This document shows, piece after piece, positions 52,697-60,850 of a stretch of DNA of 64,000 nt. Under the pieces are notes generated by a model. The model did not search any database. It saw nothing but the letters and a program-made list of their open reading frames with translations, and was not told where the DNA came from. A program made the translations under genes and the position numbers. Numbering within the stretch: position 1 is the first letter of the stretch; each line of letters starts with the position of its first letter. The stretch covers positions 717,566-781,565 of the forward strand of contig NZ_BMFP01000001.1 of NCBI RefSeq assembly GCF_014638845.1. Reading direction: 5' to 3'. This DNA is from Pontibacter amylolyticus. Its GTDB lineage: Bacteria > Bacteroidota > Bacteroidia > Cytophagales > Hymenobacteraceae.

Positions 52697-53356
52697 ATGA
52701 AACAAGCCGCCCTGAAGCCCAACGAGAGAGAACTGATTAAACTGATACGCTTTTTTAGCAAGCGTGCTGCCAAGCTGATGGAGGAAGGCGAGCTTAGCGC
52801 GGAGCATTCCCAACTGACTGCTGCCTGCCAGAACCTGGAGACCCAGCTGATGACGCATGCCACCAACCGCAGCGCCATCATGGACAAGCGGGAGCGCCTG
52901 CTCAACATCATCGAAGACAATGCCCAGTGCCCCAAGTGCAGCAAAGCCGACATGCTGAAGCGCACCGGTTCCACTACTAACGAGTACAGCTGGAAATGCA
53001 ATACCTACAAGTGCCGTCGCTGCAACACAGGCTTCACCTGGAACCGCCCCAATAACCCCTGGGACATGGTCGAGTTTCTGGAAATGTACATCGGGCAGCT
53101 GCAACTGGCCATGGCCGCCGAGCAAAACCAGGAGGTGATCAACCATACCGAAGACGCTGTGGTTCAGATGAAAGAAAGCCTGAACCGTTTGCGCCCAGTG
53201 CTGCAAACATCAGACGAAGAGGTGGACGCCCTGCAGCAGAAGGAAAAGGAAATGGACAAGCTGATCCACCAGTTCAAAACCTACTTGCAGATAGAGAAGA
53301 TCAAGCTGAACGCTTACCCGGAAGAGGAAGCCGAAGAAGAGGAAGATAATCAATAA
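52697..53356 (+). CDS. Zinc-ribbon coiled-coil protein of unknown function
   Basis: A 219-residue cytoplasmic protein. A helical N-terminus (about 5-75) is followed by a four-cysteine zinc ribbon: CPKC (about 79-82) and CNTYKCRRC (about 101-109). It continues with the aromatic stretch FTWNRPNNPWDMVEFLEMYI, a long coiled coil (about 130-205) and an acidic tail (EEEAEEEEDNQ). The ribbon resembles those of nucleic-acid-binding proteins, but no family was recognised and no function is claimed. Confidence 0.75.
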   Translation: MKQAALKPNERELIKLIRFFSKRAAKLMEEGELSAEHSQLTAACQNLETQLMTHATNRSAIMDKRERLLNIIEDNAQCPKCSKADMLKRTGSTTNEYSWKCNTYKCRRCNTGFTWNRPNNPWDMVEFLEMYIGQLQLAMAAEQNQEVINHTEDAVVQMKESLNRLRPVLQTSDEEVDALQQKEKEMDKLIHQFKTYLQIEKIKLNAYPEEEAEEEEDNQ

Positions 53357-53890
53357 GATCTTCGATTAAAGAATTTCAAAGGTATAGCGAGTTCAAAATC
53401 GCAAAATCAGGTATAGTAGCATTCGCTATACAAATGCCGTCAACTTAAGGAATCAACTCCTTTTTTGTTATCTCGACAGGATGAAGATATCTGGATTCTG
53501 TAAGCAAGATGGCAATAAGTCAGATTTCTCACGCTGTTCGGAAAGACAGGAAAATGTCACTAAAGTTGATTTGGATATATTTATCCGAATCGACTTTAGA
53601 GGGCCTCTACCCCCAACTGCTGCGGGTCTCCAGACCCGCGTGTGCCGGTATACGGGGATTAGGAAATCCCCATCAGCCCACTTTCGGATTGATAAATCCG
53701 AAAGAGCAACTGCTTAATATGACAGTACTCGGGGTAGGAGCTCTTCTTAGTTATCGTAAAAACCACAAGTGAATCTATACCTGTTTGAAGGGTTTATTAC
53801 TCGTAAACCAGGTAGGTTAAAATAGAAAATCCGGTGCGGCAGGCAATTCCTATACCTGTTGCACCGGATTTTTCGCTATTAGCTTATTGT
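53357..53890. repeat. Gap with a cluster of four hairpins
   Basis: There is no convincing gene. Four hairpins follow one another: 53566-53594 (arms GTTGATTTGGATA / TATCCGAATCGAC, with two G-T pairs), 53622-53639 (GCGGGTCT/AGACCCGC, perfect), 53654-53671 (GGGGATT/AATCCCC, perfect) and 53682-53703 (TTTCGGATT/AATCCGAAA, perfect). AGGGCCTCTACCCCCAAC between the first two resembles the S repeat. Two overlapping open frames across these hairpins (78 and 87 codons) are judged non-coding. The rluF terminator lies at the right end. Confidence 0.65.
53827..53873. terminator. Terminator at the 3' end of the rluF gene
   Basis: AAATCCGGTGC and GCACCGGATTT form the outer stem, and GCAGG/CCTG extends it inward. 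A-runs and T-runs flank both ends, so it can act on the minus-strand rluF gene. Confidence 0.75.
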
Positions 53891-54901
53891 TTAGCGTCTC
53901 TTTCGTCCGCCGCCTTTAGCTGCCGGGGCGTTTCGGCTGGCTCCCCTGGAACCTGCACTGCTCTTCCCTCCAGCTTTTTTGGCGCCAGGCCCTTTCGAAG
54001 CACCGCGTTGGCCTCTGCCGCCTTTGGCATCACTTGCTCCGAAACCGCTTTTTTTGCCTGCACCACCCTCTTTGCGGGGTGGTCGGTTGCCTGTTGGTGA
54101 TTTCTTGCGGGTTGGTGGTGAGGATTGCGATTGACTAGTTGCTGCCTTCTTTTTGCTCACGGACCCTTCTTCGGTTTTCGCAGAGTCGGCCACCTGGCTT
54201 TGGATTTCAGCAATTTCTTCGTCGGTGAGTTCGCGCCACTGGCCGAGCGGGAGTTTGGCCAGGGTGATGTTCATGATGCGGATGCGCTGCAGGGTCTGCA
54301 CTTCGTAGCCCAGCGTCTCGGTCATGCGGCGGATCTGGCGGTTCATGCCCTGCGTGAGGATAATTCGGAACTTGTTCGGCCCCAACTGCTCTACAAAGCA
54401 CTTTTTCGTGTTCACCCCCAGAATCGAGACGCCACTGCTCATCTTCCGCACAAAATCCTCGTTTATCGGCTTGTCCACCGTCACGATGTATTCCTTCTCG
54501 TGCTTGTTGCCGGCACGAAGGATCTTGTTCACGATGTCGCCGTCGTTGGTCAGGAAGATCAGCCCCTCGGAGTCTTTGTCGAGGCGACCGATCGGGAAGA
54601 TGCGCTCCGGGTAATTGACGAACCGGATGATGTTGTCGCGCTGCGAAAGGTCGGTGGTGGTTTCGATGCCAGCCGGTTTGTTGAGCGCCAGGTATACGGG
54701 CGCCACCTGGTTCCATTGCAGCGTCTTCCCATCCACCTGTATTTTGTCATTGCCCTTAATCCTGGCCCCGACCTCAGGCAATTTGCCATTCACCAGCACC
54801 CTTCCCTGCTCTATCAGTTTGTCGGCTTCGCGGCGCGAGCAAATGCCTGCGTCGCTGATGAATTTATTCAGGCGAATGCCCTCAGCTGTGTGTTGTGTCA
54901 T
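53891..54901 (-). CDS. rluF: 23S rRNA pseudouridine synthase RluF-like, with long basic tail
   Basis: A 336-residue RsuA/RluB/E/F-family enzyme. An S4 RNA-binding domain (about 8-60: IRLNKFISDAGICSRREADKLI) precedes the catalytic domain with Asp108 in GRLDKDSEGLIFLTNDG and the RluF-like KHEKEYIV and GMNRQIRRM motifs. It should isomerise a uridine in 23S rRNA (U2604 in E. coli). The last 95 or so residues are a disordered Lys/Gly/Ser/Ala/Arg-rich tail, absent from the shorter enzyme core, probably adding RNA affinity. The exact target base is inferred. Confidence 0.88.
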   Translation of the reverse strand: MTQHTAEGIRLNKFISDAGICSRREADKLIEQGRVLVNGKLPEVGARIKGNDKIQVDGKTLQWNQVAPVYLALNKPAGIETTTDLSQRDNIIRFVNYPERIFPIGRLDKDSEGLIFLTNDGDIVNKILRAGNKHEKEYIVTVDKPINEDFVRKMSSGVSILGVNTKKCFVEQLGPNKFRIILTQGMNRQIRRMTETLGYEVQTLQRIRIMNITLAKLPLGQWRELTDEEIAEIQSQVADSAKTEEGSVSKKKAATSQSQSSPPTRKKSPTGNRPPRKEGGAGKKSGFGASDAKGGRGQRGASKGPGAKKAGGKSSAGSRGASRNAPAAKGGGRKRR

Positions 54902-54989
54902 AATATTGATGGGTCCAGGTATAGCCGGACCCTGTATGTATACCTTGTAAAATAACGAGAAATCTTCAGGAATAGCTAACCTTGTCTGC

Positions 54990-55901
54990 CTACAGCCCCT
55001 GCACCAGCAGGTACCAGACCGCCAGCGTGATGAAGGAGAGCGGTATACCGAAGCCTACCATCATGGAGGCCAACCGGGGTTTAAGTCCGTAGGAAATGGC
55101 CACGATGGAGGCCGTGATCATGGGTGCCATACCTGCCTCGAGGACGCTAACCTGCACCACTGGCCCGCGCATACCCAGCACCAGCACATAGAGCACATAG
55201 ATCAGCAATGGGGCCAGAATCAGTTGAAAAGCAAGCCCCAGGAACAGGAAGCGCCAATGCTTGCTCTTACGCTCGATGCGCAGCTGCATACCCACGCTCA
55301 CCAGCGCCAGGGGCGTCACAGTGCTTCCCAGTCGGTTGAAGACATCCTTCAGATCGTCCGTAAAATGAAGGTTAGCCACGTTCATGGCGAAAGCGATCAC
55401 AAACACGATGAAAGGCGGAAAAGTAAGAATTTTGAGTCCGATGGCTTTAAAGTCCGGTTGTCCTTTGGAGAAGTAAGCGGCCAAGGCTATACCCAGCGTC
55501 GACACGACCACAAAAGTGCCGGGCAGATCGACGAGGATGGCCGTCTGCAGCCCTTCCTTGCCATACAGGGCTTCAATGATCGGGAAGCCAACGAAAGACG
55601 TATTGCCCAGGCCGGCTGTCAGGATCAGGCAGCCGATCAGCTTTTTGGACCAGCCGTAGATGCGGCCTAAGGTATAGAAAAACACCGCCGCCGCTGCAAA
55701 ACAGATCCAGGCCACACCCACCGGCAACAGGACGGTGCTATCGAGTTCTACCTCAGGTATAGCATAGAGCGCCAGCGCAGGCAGCGAAATATAGATGATG
55801 AACTGGTTGAGCACGACCGGCGAAGAACTCGGAAAGGCCGGTACCCGCCGCAGCAGCACTCCTATAATCAGGCACAGAAAAAGTAAGATGATACTGCTCA
55901 T
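54990..55901 (-). CDS. AEC-family (auxin efflux carrier-like) transporter
   Basis: A 303-residue inner-membrane protein with about ten helices in two halves. It starts MSSIILLFLCLIIGVLLRRVP, with FIIYISLPALALYAIP in the first half and the broken-helix stretch ILTAGLGNTSFVGFPIIEALYG. Bacterial AEC carriers export or import malonate, malate and other organic acids; the substrate here is unknown. CtlX is the upstream neighbour in the same direction (74-bp gap), so co-transcription is possible. Confidence 0.88.
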   Translation of the reverse strand: MSSIILLFLCLIIGVLLRRVPAFPSSSPVVLNQFIIYISLPALALYAIPEVELDSTVLLPVGVAWICFAAAAVFFYTLGRIYGWSKKLIGCLILTAGLGNTSFVGFPIIEALYGKEGLQTAILVDLPGTFVVVSTLGIALAAYFSKGQPDFKAIGLKILTFPPFIVFVIAFAMNVANLHFTDDLKDVFNRLGSTVTPLALVSVGMQLRIERKSKHWRFLFLGLAFQLILAPLLIYVLYVLVLGMRGPVVQVSVLEAGMAPMITASIVAISYGLKPRLASMMVGFGIPLSFITLAVWYLLVQGL

Positions 55902-55975
55902 GCAGGCTCAGGTCTAGATGAAACCGCAAAGCTAGGTATACGGTGGCAGGTATCAGGTATAGCGCGCCGGAAAAA

Positions 55976-56905
55976 TTATCGCTTCCTGAACAGTTCTGCG
56001 ATCATGCACCGGATACTGCCACCACCGGCTTTTTCAATCATGTGAATGGGCAGGTATAGGATGTGCTCATTATGGGCCTGCATCTGCTCCAACTGCTGCG
56101 GCGTCAGGCTTTCGTAGGCCGCTTTTGACATGACCAGGATGCGTTCCCCCTGCTGATTTTCGACCTGCAGCATGTTGCCGGCAAAGTGCTGGTAGGTCTG
56201 CTCTTTGCTGATCTCAATGATCTCCTTTCCGTTATCAGTCAGGCTAGTCCGTAGCTTTTCACGGTCCTGTTCGTCCACTGTGTCCAGGGCCACCACGGCA
56301 AAGGTATCGCCCACGCACATCATCACGTTGGTGTGGTAGATCAGTTCTCCTGCCGCACCATAGGCCTTGAATGTAACCGCCTGGTAGCCCAGTTTGTCGC
56401 AAAACTGCTGCAGTACGTCCGCATTGGTGCGTGGAGACACTGCGGCGTAGGCAATCTTGTTGACCCTATCGAGTACCATACTGCCCGTCCCTTCCAGGAA
56501 AACAGGTGTTTCCTGATCTTCAAAGAACTCCAGCCTAACGTGCTCCCCGCAGCGGCAGGCCTCTTTGATCTGCTCCAGCACTTGCTGGCGACGCTCATTA
56601 CGTCTGCTGGGAGAGGCCATCGGGTACGTTACCAGTTGTCCCTCGGCATGGGTAGAGAACCAGTTATTCGGAAACACAGAATCGGGTGTACCTGCATTTT
56701 CAGGGTCACGCATGGTGATCACTTCCACCCCCAGGTTACGCAATTCGGCCACCGCATTCCTGAACTCGAGCAGCGCGATATCCTGCACCTGACCGGGTGT
56801 AAAATCCTGCAGCTCCCGCTGGAAACTGTTGGTCGCAGCCGCTTCGGGGTTAAAGCCAAAGCCTGTCGGCTCGATCATCAGGATGGTGGGGGTGGTTTGT
56901 TTCAT
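55976..56905 (-). CDS. ctlX: Citrulline utilisation hydrolase CtlX-type
   Basis: A 309-residue guanidine-modifying-superfamily protein. Family motifs: PDSVFPNNWFSTH, FLEGTGSMVLDR, IYHTNVMMCVG and the catalytic-cysteine loop GGGSIRCMIAE (Cys300). CtlX was named for citrulline use in Francisella, and relatives include arginine deiminase and dimethylarginine hydrolase. All active-site blocks seem intact. A TATATTTG box on the minus strand (56923-56930) should be its promoter, and repeat R3 begins 72 bp upstream. Confidence 0.88.
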   Translation of the reverse strand: MKQTTPTILMIEPTGFGFNPEAAATNSFQRELQDFTPGQVQDIALLEFRNAVAELRNLGVEVITMRDPENAGTPDSVFPNNWFSTHAEGQLVTYPMASPSRRNERRQQVLEQIKEACRCGEHVRLEFFEDQETPVFLEGTGSMVLDRVNKIAYAAVSPRTNADVLQQFCDKLGYQAVTFKAYGAAGELIYHTNVMMCVGDTFAVVALDTVDEQDREKLRTSLTDNGKEIIEISKEQTYQHFAGNMLQVENQQGERILVMSKAAYESLTPQQLEQMQAHNEHILYLPIHMIEKAGGGSIRCMIAELFRKR

Positions 56906-56922
56906 GGTAAGTTATATGTTTC

Positions 56923-56930
56923 AAATATAG
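56923..56930 (-). promoter_or_regulatory. -7 box of ctlX
   Basis: On the minus strand this reads TATATTTG, an exact TAnnTTTG match, 17 bp before the ctlX ATG. Confidence 0.45.
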
Positions 56931-57623
56931 TTTGTTTTCGGGAAAGGTAAAGAGGTGTTGCAACTGGCGCTTCAAGTATAGCTTCGCCTGTGCGGCGGGC
57001 ACCTACTTTTTTTCTTGACAAAAAAAGTAGGCAAAAAAGTCAAGACTCCCCAAACTCGCTGAACGCTCAGACAGTGGGTAGTCAATCGGTGCACCGTGCA
57101 CAGCTTATTACTTCGTAGTAGGCGTGCAAGTTAGCCTTGCTATACCTGCCAGTGTTCTGTGACAGAAACGACGAATCTTATACCTGACACTGGCTATGGC
57201 GGGAAAGTCCCCCTTCGAAGGGGGCAGGGGGATGTTAATCGTGCACGGGTAATTGAGGTGACAATGCCTATACTTACGAACTGGCAGCGGCGGAAACTCC
57301 CCTCCTTGGACAAGGAGGGGTTAGGGGTGGTTGGACCCGGTATAGCTAAAGGAACTGCTATAACTAAGAGGCCTATACCTGTGAAGTGGCAGTGGCAGAG
57401 ATTCCCCTCTTGAGAGGGGCAGGGGTGTGTTATAGCAACTGCTTAACCTCCCTCCAACCAAGATCCTTTCAGGATGACAGATAGAGACCGGTTTAGCAAA
57501 GTCCCCCTTGGGGGTCGGGGCCATCGACAAAGAAGGGGGAACGGGGATGACAATCGTGAACGAAAATCCTGTAAATCCGTGGGGGTAGGGGCCCTCTTTA
57601 ATCCTGTAAATCCTGATTCTGAC

Positions 57624-57659
57624 AAAAAACCGGCTATACCTTACGCAGGTATAGCCGGT
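57624..57659 (-). terminator. Intrinsic terminator of the aminopeptidase P gene
   Basis: A perfect 12-bp stem, ACCGGCTATACC (57629-57640) with GGTATAGCCGGT (57648-57659), followed on the minus strand by six Ts. Both arms contain the over-represented GGTATAG/CTATACC heptamer. Confidence 0.85.
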
Positions 57660-57686
57660 CAACAATTAACAATTATCAATTAACAA

Positions 57687-59465
57687 TTAAATAGCCTTCG
57701 CCTTCTCCTGCAGCCACTTCAGTTCCTCTTCTTTTAGGTTCGGACCTAACTTCTCCACTACCAGCTGGTTGTAGTCGTTCAGCCACTTGATCTGGCGCTC
57801 GTCGAGCAACTCTCTTTTCACCGGGGTCGTGTCGATCAGGGCCAAAGTCAGGTGCTCGAAGGTATAGAACTCGCCGAAGGCGTTCGACTCGTCTGGTATA
57901 GTCAGCACGAGGTTTTCGATGCGAATACCGTACTGATTTGGTCTGTAGATGCCCGGCTCCACGGACGTGATCATACCTAGTTCAATGTCCACCGGTGTGG
58001 GCGACGGGTTGAACACTTGCGGCCCTTCGTGCACGTTCAGGGCGAAGCCAACGCCGTGGCCGGTGCCGTGGCCGTAGTTGCGGGCGTGGTCCCAGAGCGG
58101 TTTGCGGGTGATGGCGTCGATCTGGTAGCCGCGGGTGCCTTTCGGGAAACGGGCGGTGGCCCCGTCGATCATGCCTTTCAGCACCAGGGTATAGTCGGTC
58201 TTTTCGTCTTCGGTGAGGTTGCCCAGCGATACCACACGGGTGATGTCGGTGGTGCCAGTGGTGTACTGTCCGCCGGAGTCGAGCAGGAACAAGCCGTCAG
58301 CCTTCAATTCTGCGTCGCTTTCCGGCGTAGCTTTGTAATGCGGCAGGGCACCGTGCGCTTTGTAACCGGCAATGGTGTCGAAGCTCTCGCCAATGAAACC
58401 CTCCTGCTCGGCCCGGAACTCACGCAAGGTATCCGCCACGGACATTTCGGTGATGGTGGTTTTGCCCAGGTTCTCCTCCAGCCATTTGAAGAAGCGGGTC
58501 AGCGCCACGCCGTCTTTCACCATGGTCTGGCGGGTGTTCCCTACCTCTACCTCGTTTTTAACGGCCTTAAAGAAAGTCGTCGGGTTGGTGTTCTGGAGTA
58601 CACGCACCCCTTCTGACAGCTGCTTGTACAGAGCGAAGCAGTTGCGTTTCGGGTCGATCAGGATAGAAGAATCGGCAGGAAGCTCACCCAGCAGGCGCTC
58701 CACCATTTCGTAAGGCTGCAGCTCCACGCCGTCGGCCATCAGCTTTTTCTTGTCAGTTTCGCTCAGTTTGGCCTGGTCAATAAACAGCACGGCATTCTCC
58801 TGACTGATCAGCGCAAAGCTCAGCACTACCGGGTTGCACTTCACATCGGCACCGCGCATGTTGAAGATCCAGGCCATGTCGTCAAGGGAGGAGATCAGGT
58901 GGTAGTCGGCTCTTTGCTTTTGGAGTGCGGCACGCAGATTCTCCAGTTTGGTGGTGGTGGCTTGTCCGGTTAGCTCCTCTCCCAGCAAGTGTGCCTGGGC
59001 AGTTGGCAATTCCGGGCGGCCTTCCCAGATCGGATCCAGCAGGTCGCGGTCAGAGGCTAGTGCTATACCTAGCGGCGACAGCTCCTGCTCCAGCATTTCC
59101 GCCAGTCCCACTGAAATCAGCTTCGCATCGTAGCCTACTACCTCGCCCTGGTTCAGCCGGTCAGCCAGCCAGCCGATGTACTCCGGGGCGTGCTGTACCT
59201 GCAGTTTCACCAACTCAAAGCCACTGCCAGCCAGTTGTTCCACGGCCTGCTCAAAATAGCGGGCATCGGTCCACAGACCGGCAAAGTCCTGGGTAATGAC
59301 CAGCGTACCGGCTGAGCCCGTAAAGCCCGAGGCGAAATAGATGCATTTGTAGCGGTCGGGCAGATACTCGCTGATATGCGGGTCTGCGGAAGGAATGATA
59401 TAGGCGCTCAGCCCCTGCTCTTTCATCTGCTGGCGTATGGCGGCCAGCCTTTCTGTATGACTCAT
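57687..59465 (-). CDS. Aminopeptidase P family protein (M24)
   Basis: A 592-residue cytoplasmic Xaa-Pro aminopeptidase of the three-domain (eukaryote-like) form. The ATG complementary to 59463-59465 (MSHTERLAAIRQQMKEQGLSAYIIPSADPHISEYLP) fits the family start; an upstream extension is not supported. Two creatinase-like N-terminal domains precede the pita-bread domain with metal ligands in LLDSGGQYTTGTTDITR, HGTGHGVGFALNVHEGP, TSVEPGIY and IRIENLVL. It removes the first residue when proline is second. It ends at a strong terminator. Confidence 0.93.
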   Translation of the reverse strand: MSHTERLAAIRQQMKEQGLSAYIIPSADPHISEYLPDRYKCIYFASGFTGSAGTLVITQDFAGLWTDARYFEQAVEQLAGSGFELVKLQVQHAPEYIGWLADRLNQGEVVGYDAKLISVGLAEMLEQELSPLGIALASDRDLLDPIWEGRPELPTAQAHLLGEELTGQATTTKLENLRAALQKQRADYHLISSLDDMAWIFNMRGADVKCNPVVLSFALISQENAVLFIDQAKLSETDKKKLMADGVELQPYEMVERLLGELPADSSILIDPKRNCFALYKQLSEGVRVLQNTNPTTFFKAVKNEVEVGNTRQTMVKDGVALTRFFKWLEENLGKTTITEMSVADTLREFRAEQEGFIGESFDTIAGYKAHGALPHYKATPESDAELKADGLFLLDSGGQYTTGTTDITRVVSLGNLTEDEKTDYTLVLKGMIDGATARFPKGTRGYQIDAITRKPLWDHARNYGHGTGHGVGFALNVHEGPQVFNPSPTPVDIELGMITSVEPGIYRPNQYGIRIENLVLTIPDESNAFGEFYTFEHLTLALIDTTPVKRELLDERQIKWLNDYNQLVVEKLGPNLKEEELKWLQEKAKAI

Positions 59466-59625
59466 AGTTCTTGTCGCTTTGTGAAAGAGGCAAATTAAAG
59501 AAAGATGGGGAGAAATGCGCATTCCCGCACCCAGATTGGCGACACATCGGCAGGTTAATTTTTGCCTGGCCGCGAAATATCGGATTGCGAATGCGCGGCT
59601 ATACCTGGTTAGCTGGATGGTGCAT

Positions 59626-60765
59626 TCACTCTTGGTAAATCTCGATTTCCACCCGCCTGTTCAAGGCTCTGTTTTCCTGGGTGAGGTTATCTGTTTTCGG
59701 AGAGGCTTCCCCTAAACCTTTGACCGAAATGCGGTTGCCAGTTATACCTTTGGCTTCCAGGTAGGCTTTCACAGCGGCTGCTCTCCTTTGCGAAAGTGCG
59801 AGGTTATCTGCTTCGGTACCTACATCATCGGTATGTCCCTCAATATGAACAGCCACCTGTTGGTTCGAGGTCATAAAAACAGCCAGAGAATCAAGCAGTG
59901 GAAAAGCTACAGGCTTGATGGTGTGGTCACCGGTAGCAAAGTTTACATCACTGAGGGTAATGGTACTGCCTATGGCAATAGGCGCATCAGCTGCTGACGC
60001 AAGTGGTGGAGCGGCATCGGGTATGGCGTCTGCCTCCTTGTCTGCCTTAGGCTTTGGCACCACACTGATGTTGTCGTAGCAGTAATACGTGCCTTTTTTC
60101 TTACTGCTCTTAAGCTCCTCCTCCACTTCCTCTGTTTCCGGGTTCATCACTTCCAGCGCAGCGGCGTTTGCGCCCAGAAAATTCCCGAGCAGCAGGTAGC
60201 GTTCGCCACCTTTAGCTTTGTACACACCGCTCACTATTGTCCAGGACGTTCGGGAAACTAAAGGCCCGGCAGCAGCAGGCTTCAGGGAAGTATAAGGTAT
60301 CGTTACTGGTGTCAGAGGATGATCTTTGAGCCCGTATACCTGTCTGGTGGACGGCAGGGGCCTGTTTATAAAGTGTGCTGTGATCTCACTGATCGGCGGC
60401 TCAATGGTGGAAGCCTTGATCGTGTACAGTGAGACCACATACTCCTGGTTCTTCCGCAACGGTTTCAAAAATTCCACCTGCGTCAGCTCACTCGCTTCGA
60501 AGCTGAACCACTGACACAGGCAAACCTCCCCGAATTCAATCGTGGAAACCTGTCTGGAGGGTGTGTTGGACTGATAGGCATTGAAGTAAGGCGGGAACTG
60601 CACGACTTTCCCTTCCACAGAGGCAATATCGGGTGTGCCGCTCACCCCTTTAAACCCGACAACCCCGCCTTTCAGCTGCTCCAGGCTGGGGTTCCGCACC
60701 AGGTTCTGCGCCATACCCTGACTAAGGTATAAGCAGAAAAGAAGGTATAGCAGCAGCGCTTTCAT
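59626..60765 (-). CDS. OmpA-family outer-membrane/peptidoglycan-binding protein
   Basis: A 379-residue exported protein. The ATG complementary to 60763-60765 is chosen because it starts a clean signal peptide (MKALLLYLLFCLYLSQGMAQ); the frame extends 16 codons further. Residues about 20-240 are an unassigned beta-rich domain (NLVRNPSLEQLKGGVVGFKG). The C-terminal OmpA domain (about 275-379) has FATGDHTIKPVAFPLLDSL, VHIEGHTDDVGTEADNLALS and RVEI, so it should bind peptidoglycan. Its partner and exact role are unknown. Confidence 0.88.
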   Translation of the reverse strand: MKALLLYLLFCLYLSQGMAQNLVRNPSLEQLKGGVVGFKGVSGTPDIASVEGKVVQFPPYFNAYQSNTPSRQVSTIEFGEVCLCQWFSFEASELTQVEFLKPLRKNQEYVVSLYTIKASTIEPPISEITAHFINRPLPSTRQVYGLKDHPLTPVTIPYTSLKPAAAGPLVSRTSWTIVSGVYKAKGGERYLLLGNFLGANAAALEVMNPETEEVEEELKSSKKKGTYYCYDNISVVPKPKADKEADAIPDAAPPLASAADAPIAIGSTITLSDVNFATGDHTIKPVAFPLLDSLAVFMTSNQQVAVHIEGHTDDVGTEADNLALSQRRAAAVKAYLEAKGITGNRISVKGLGEASPKTDNLTQENRALNRRVEIEIYQE

Positions 60766-60850
60766 CTCTGTTTTTACGGGGAGAAAAGACTGAAGGTATA
60801 GCGCATACGACAAGCTGATATGCTCTTTCTACTTAGGCAGATAATCGCAT

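Larger units (their letters stand above)
56906..57686. repeat. Repeat island 4 (R3-M-T3 composite, S3)
   Basis: There is no gene in 780 bases. R3 (56978-57246) has stems CCTACTTTTTTT/AAAAAAAGTAGG and GACTCCCCA/TGGGTAGTC, then CCCCCTTCGAAGGGGG and a GTGCAC end. The M part (57247-57450) contains TCCCCTCCTTGGACAAGGAG. T3 (57451-57561) carries CCAAGATCCTTTCAGGATGA. S3 (57556-57623) is in minus orientation, directly downstream of the aminopeptidase P terminator. 56978-57561 is collinear with 38461-39054. A simple AACAATTA/TCAATTA run lies at 57661-57690. Confidence 0.8.

Noticed and set aside
53481..53772. Two overlapping open frames of 78 and 87 codons
   Set aside because: They run through four hairpins and repeat-like sequence, and neither product looks like a protein family.
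54125..54955. 276-codon open frame opposite rluF
   Set aside because: Antisense to a gene with intact pseudouridine synthase motifs; no recognisable protein.
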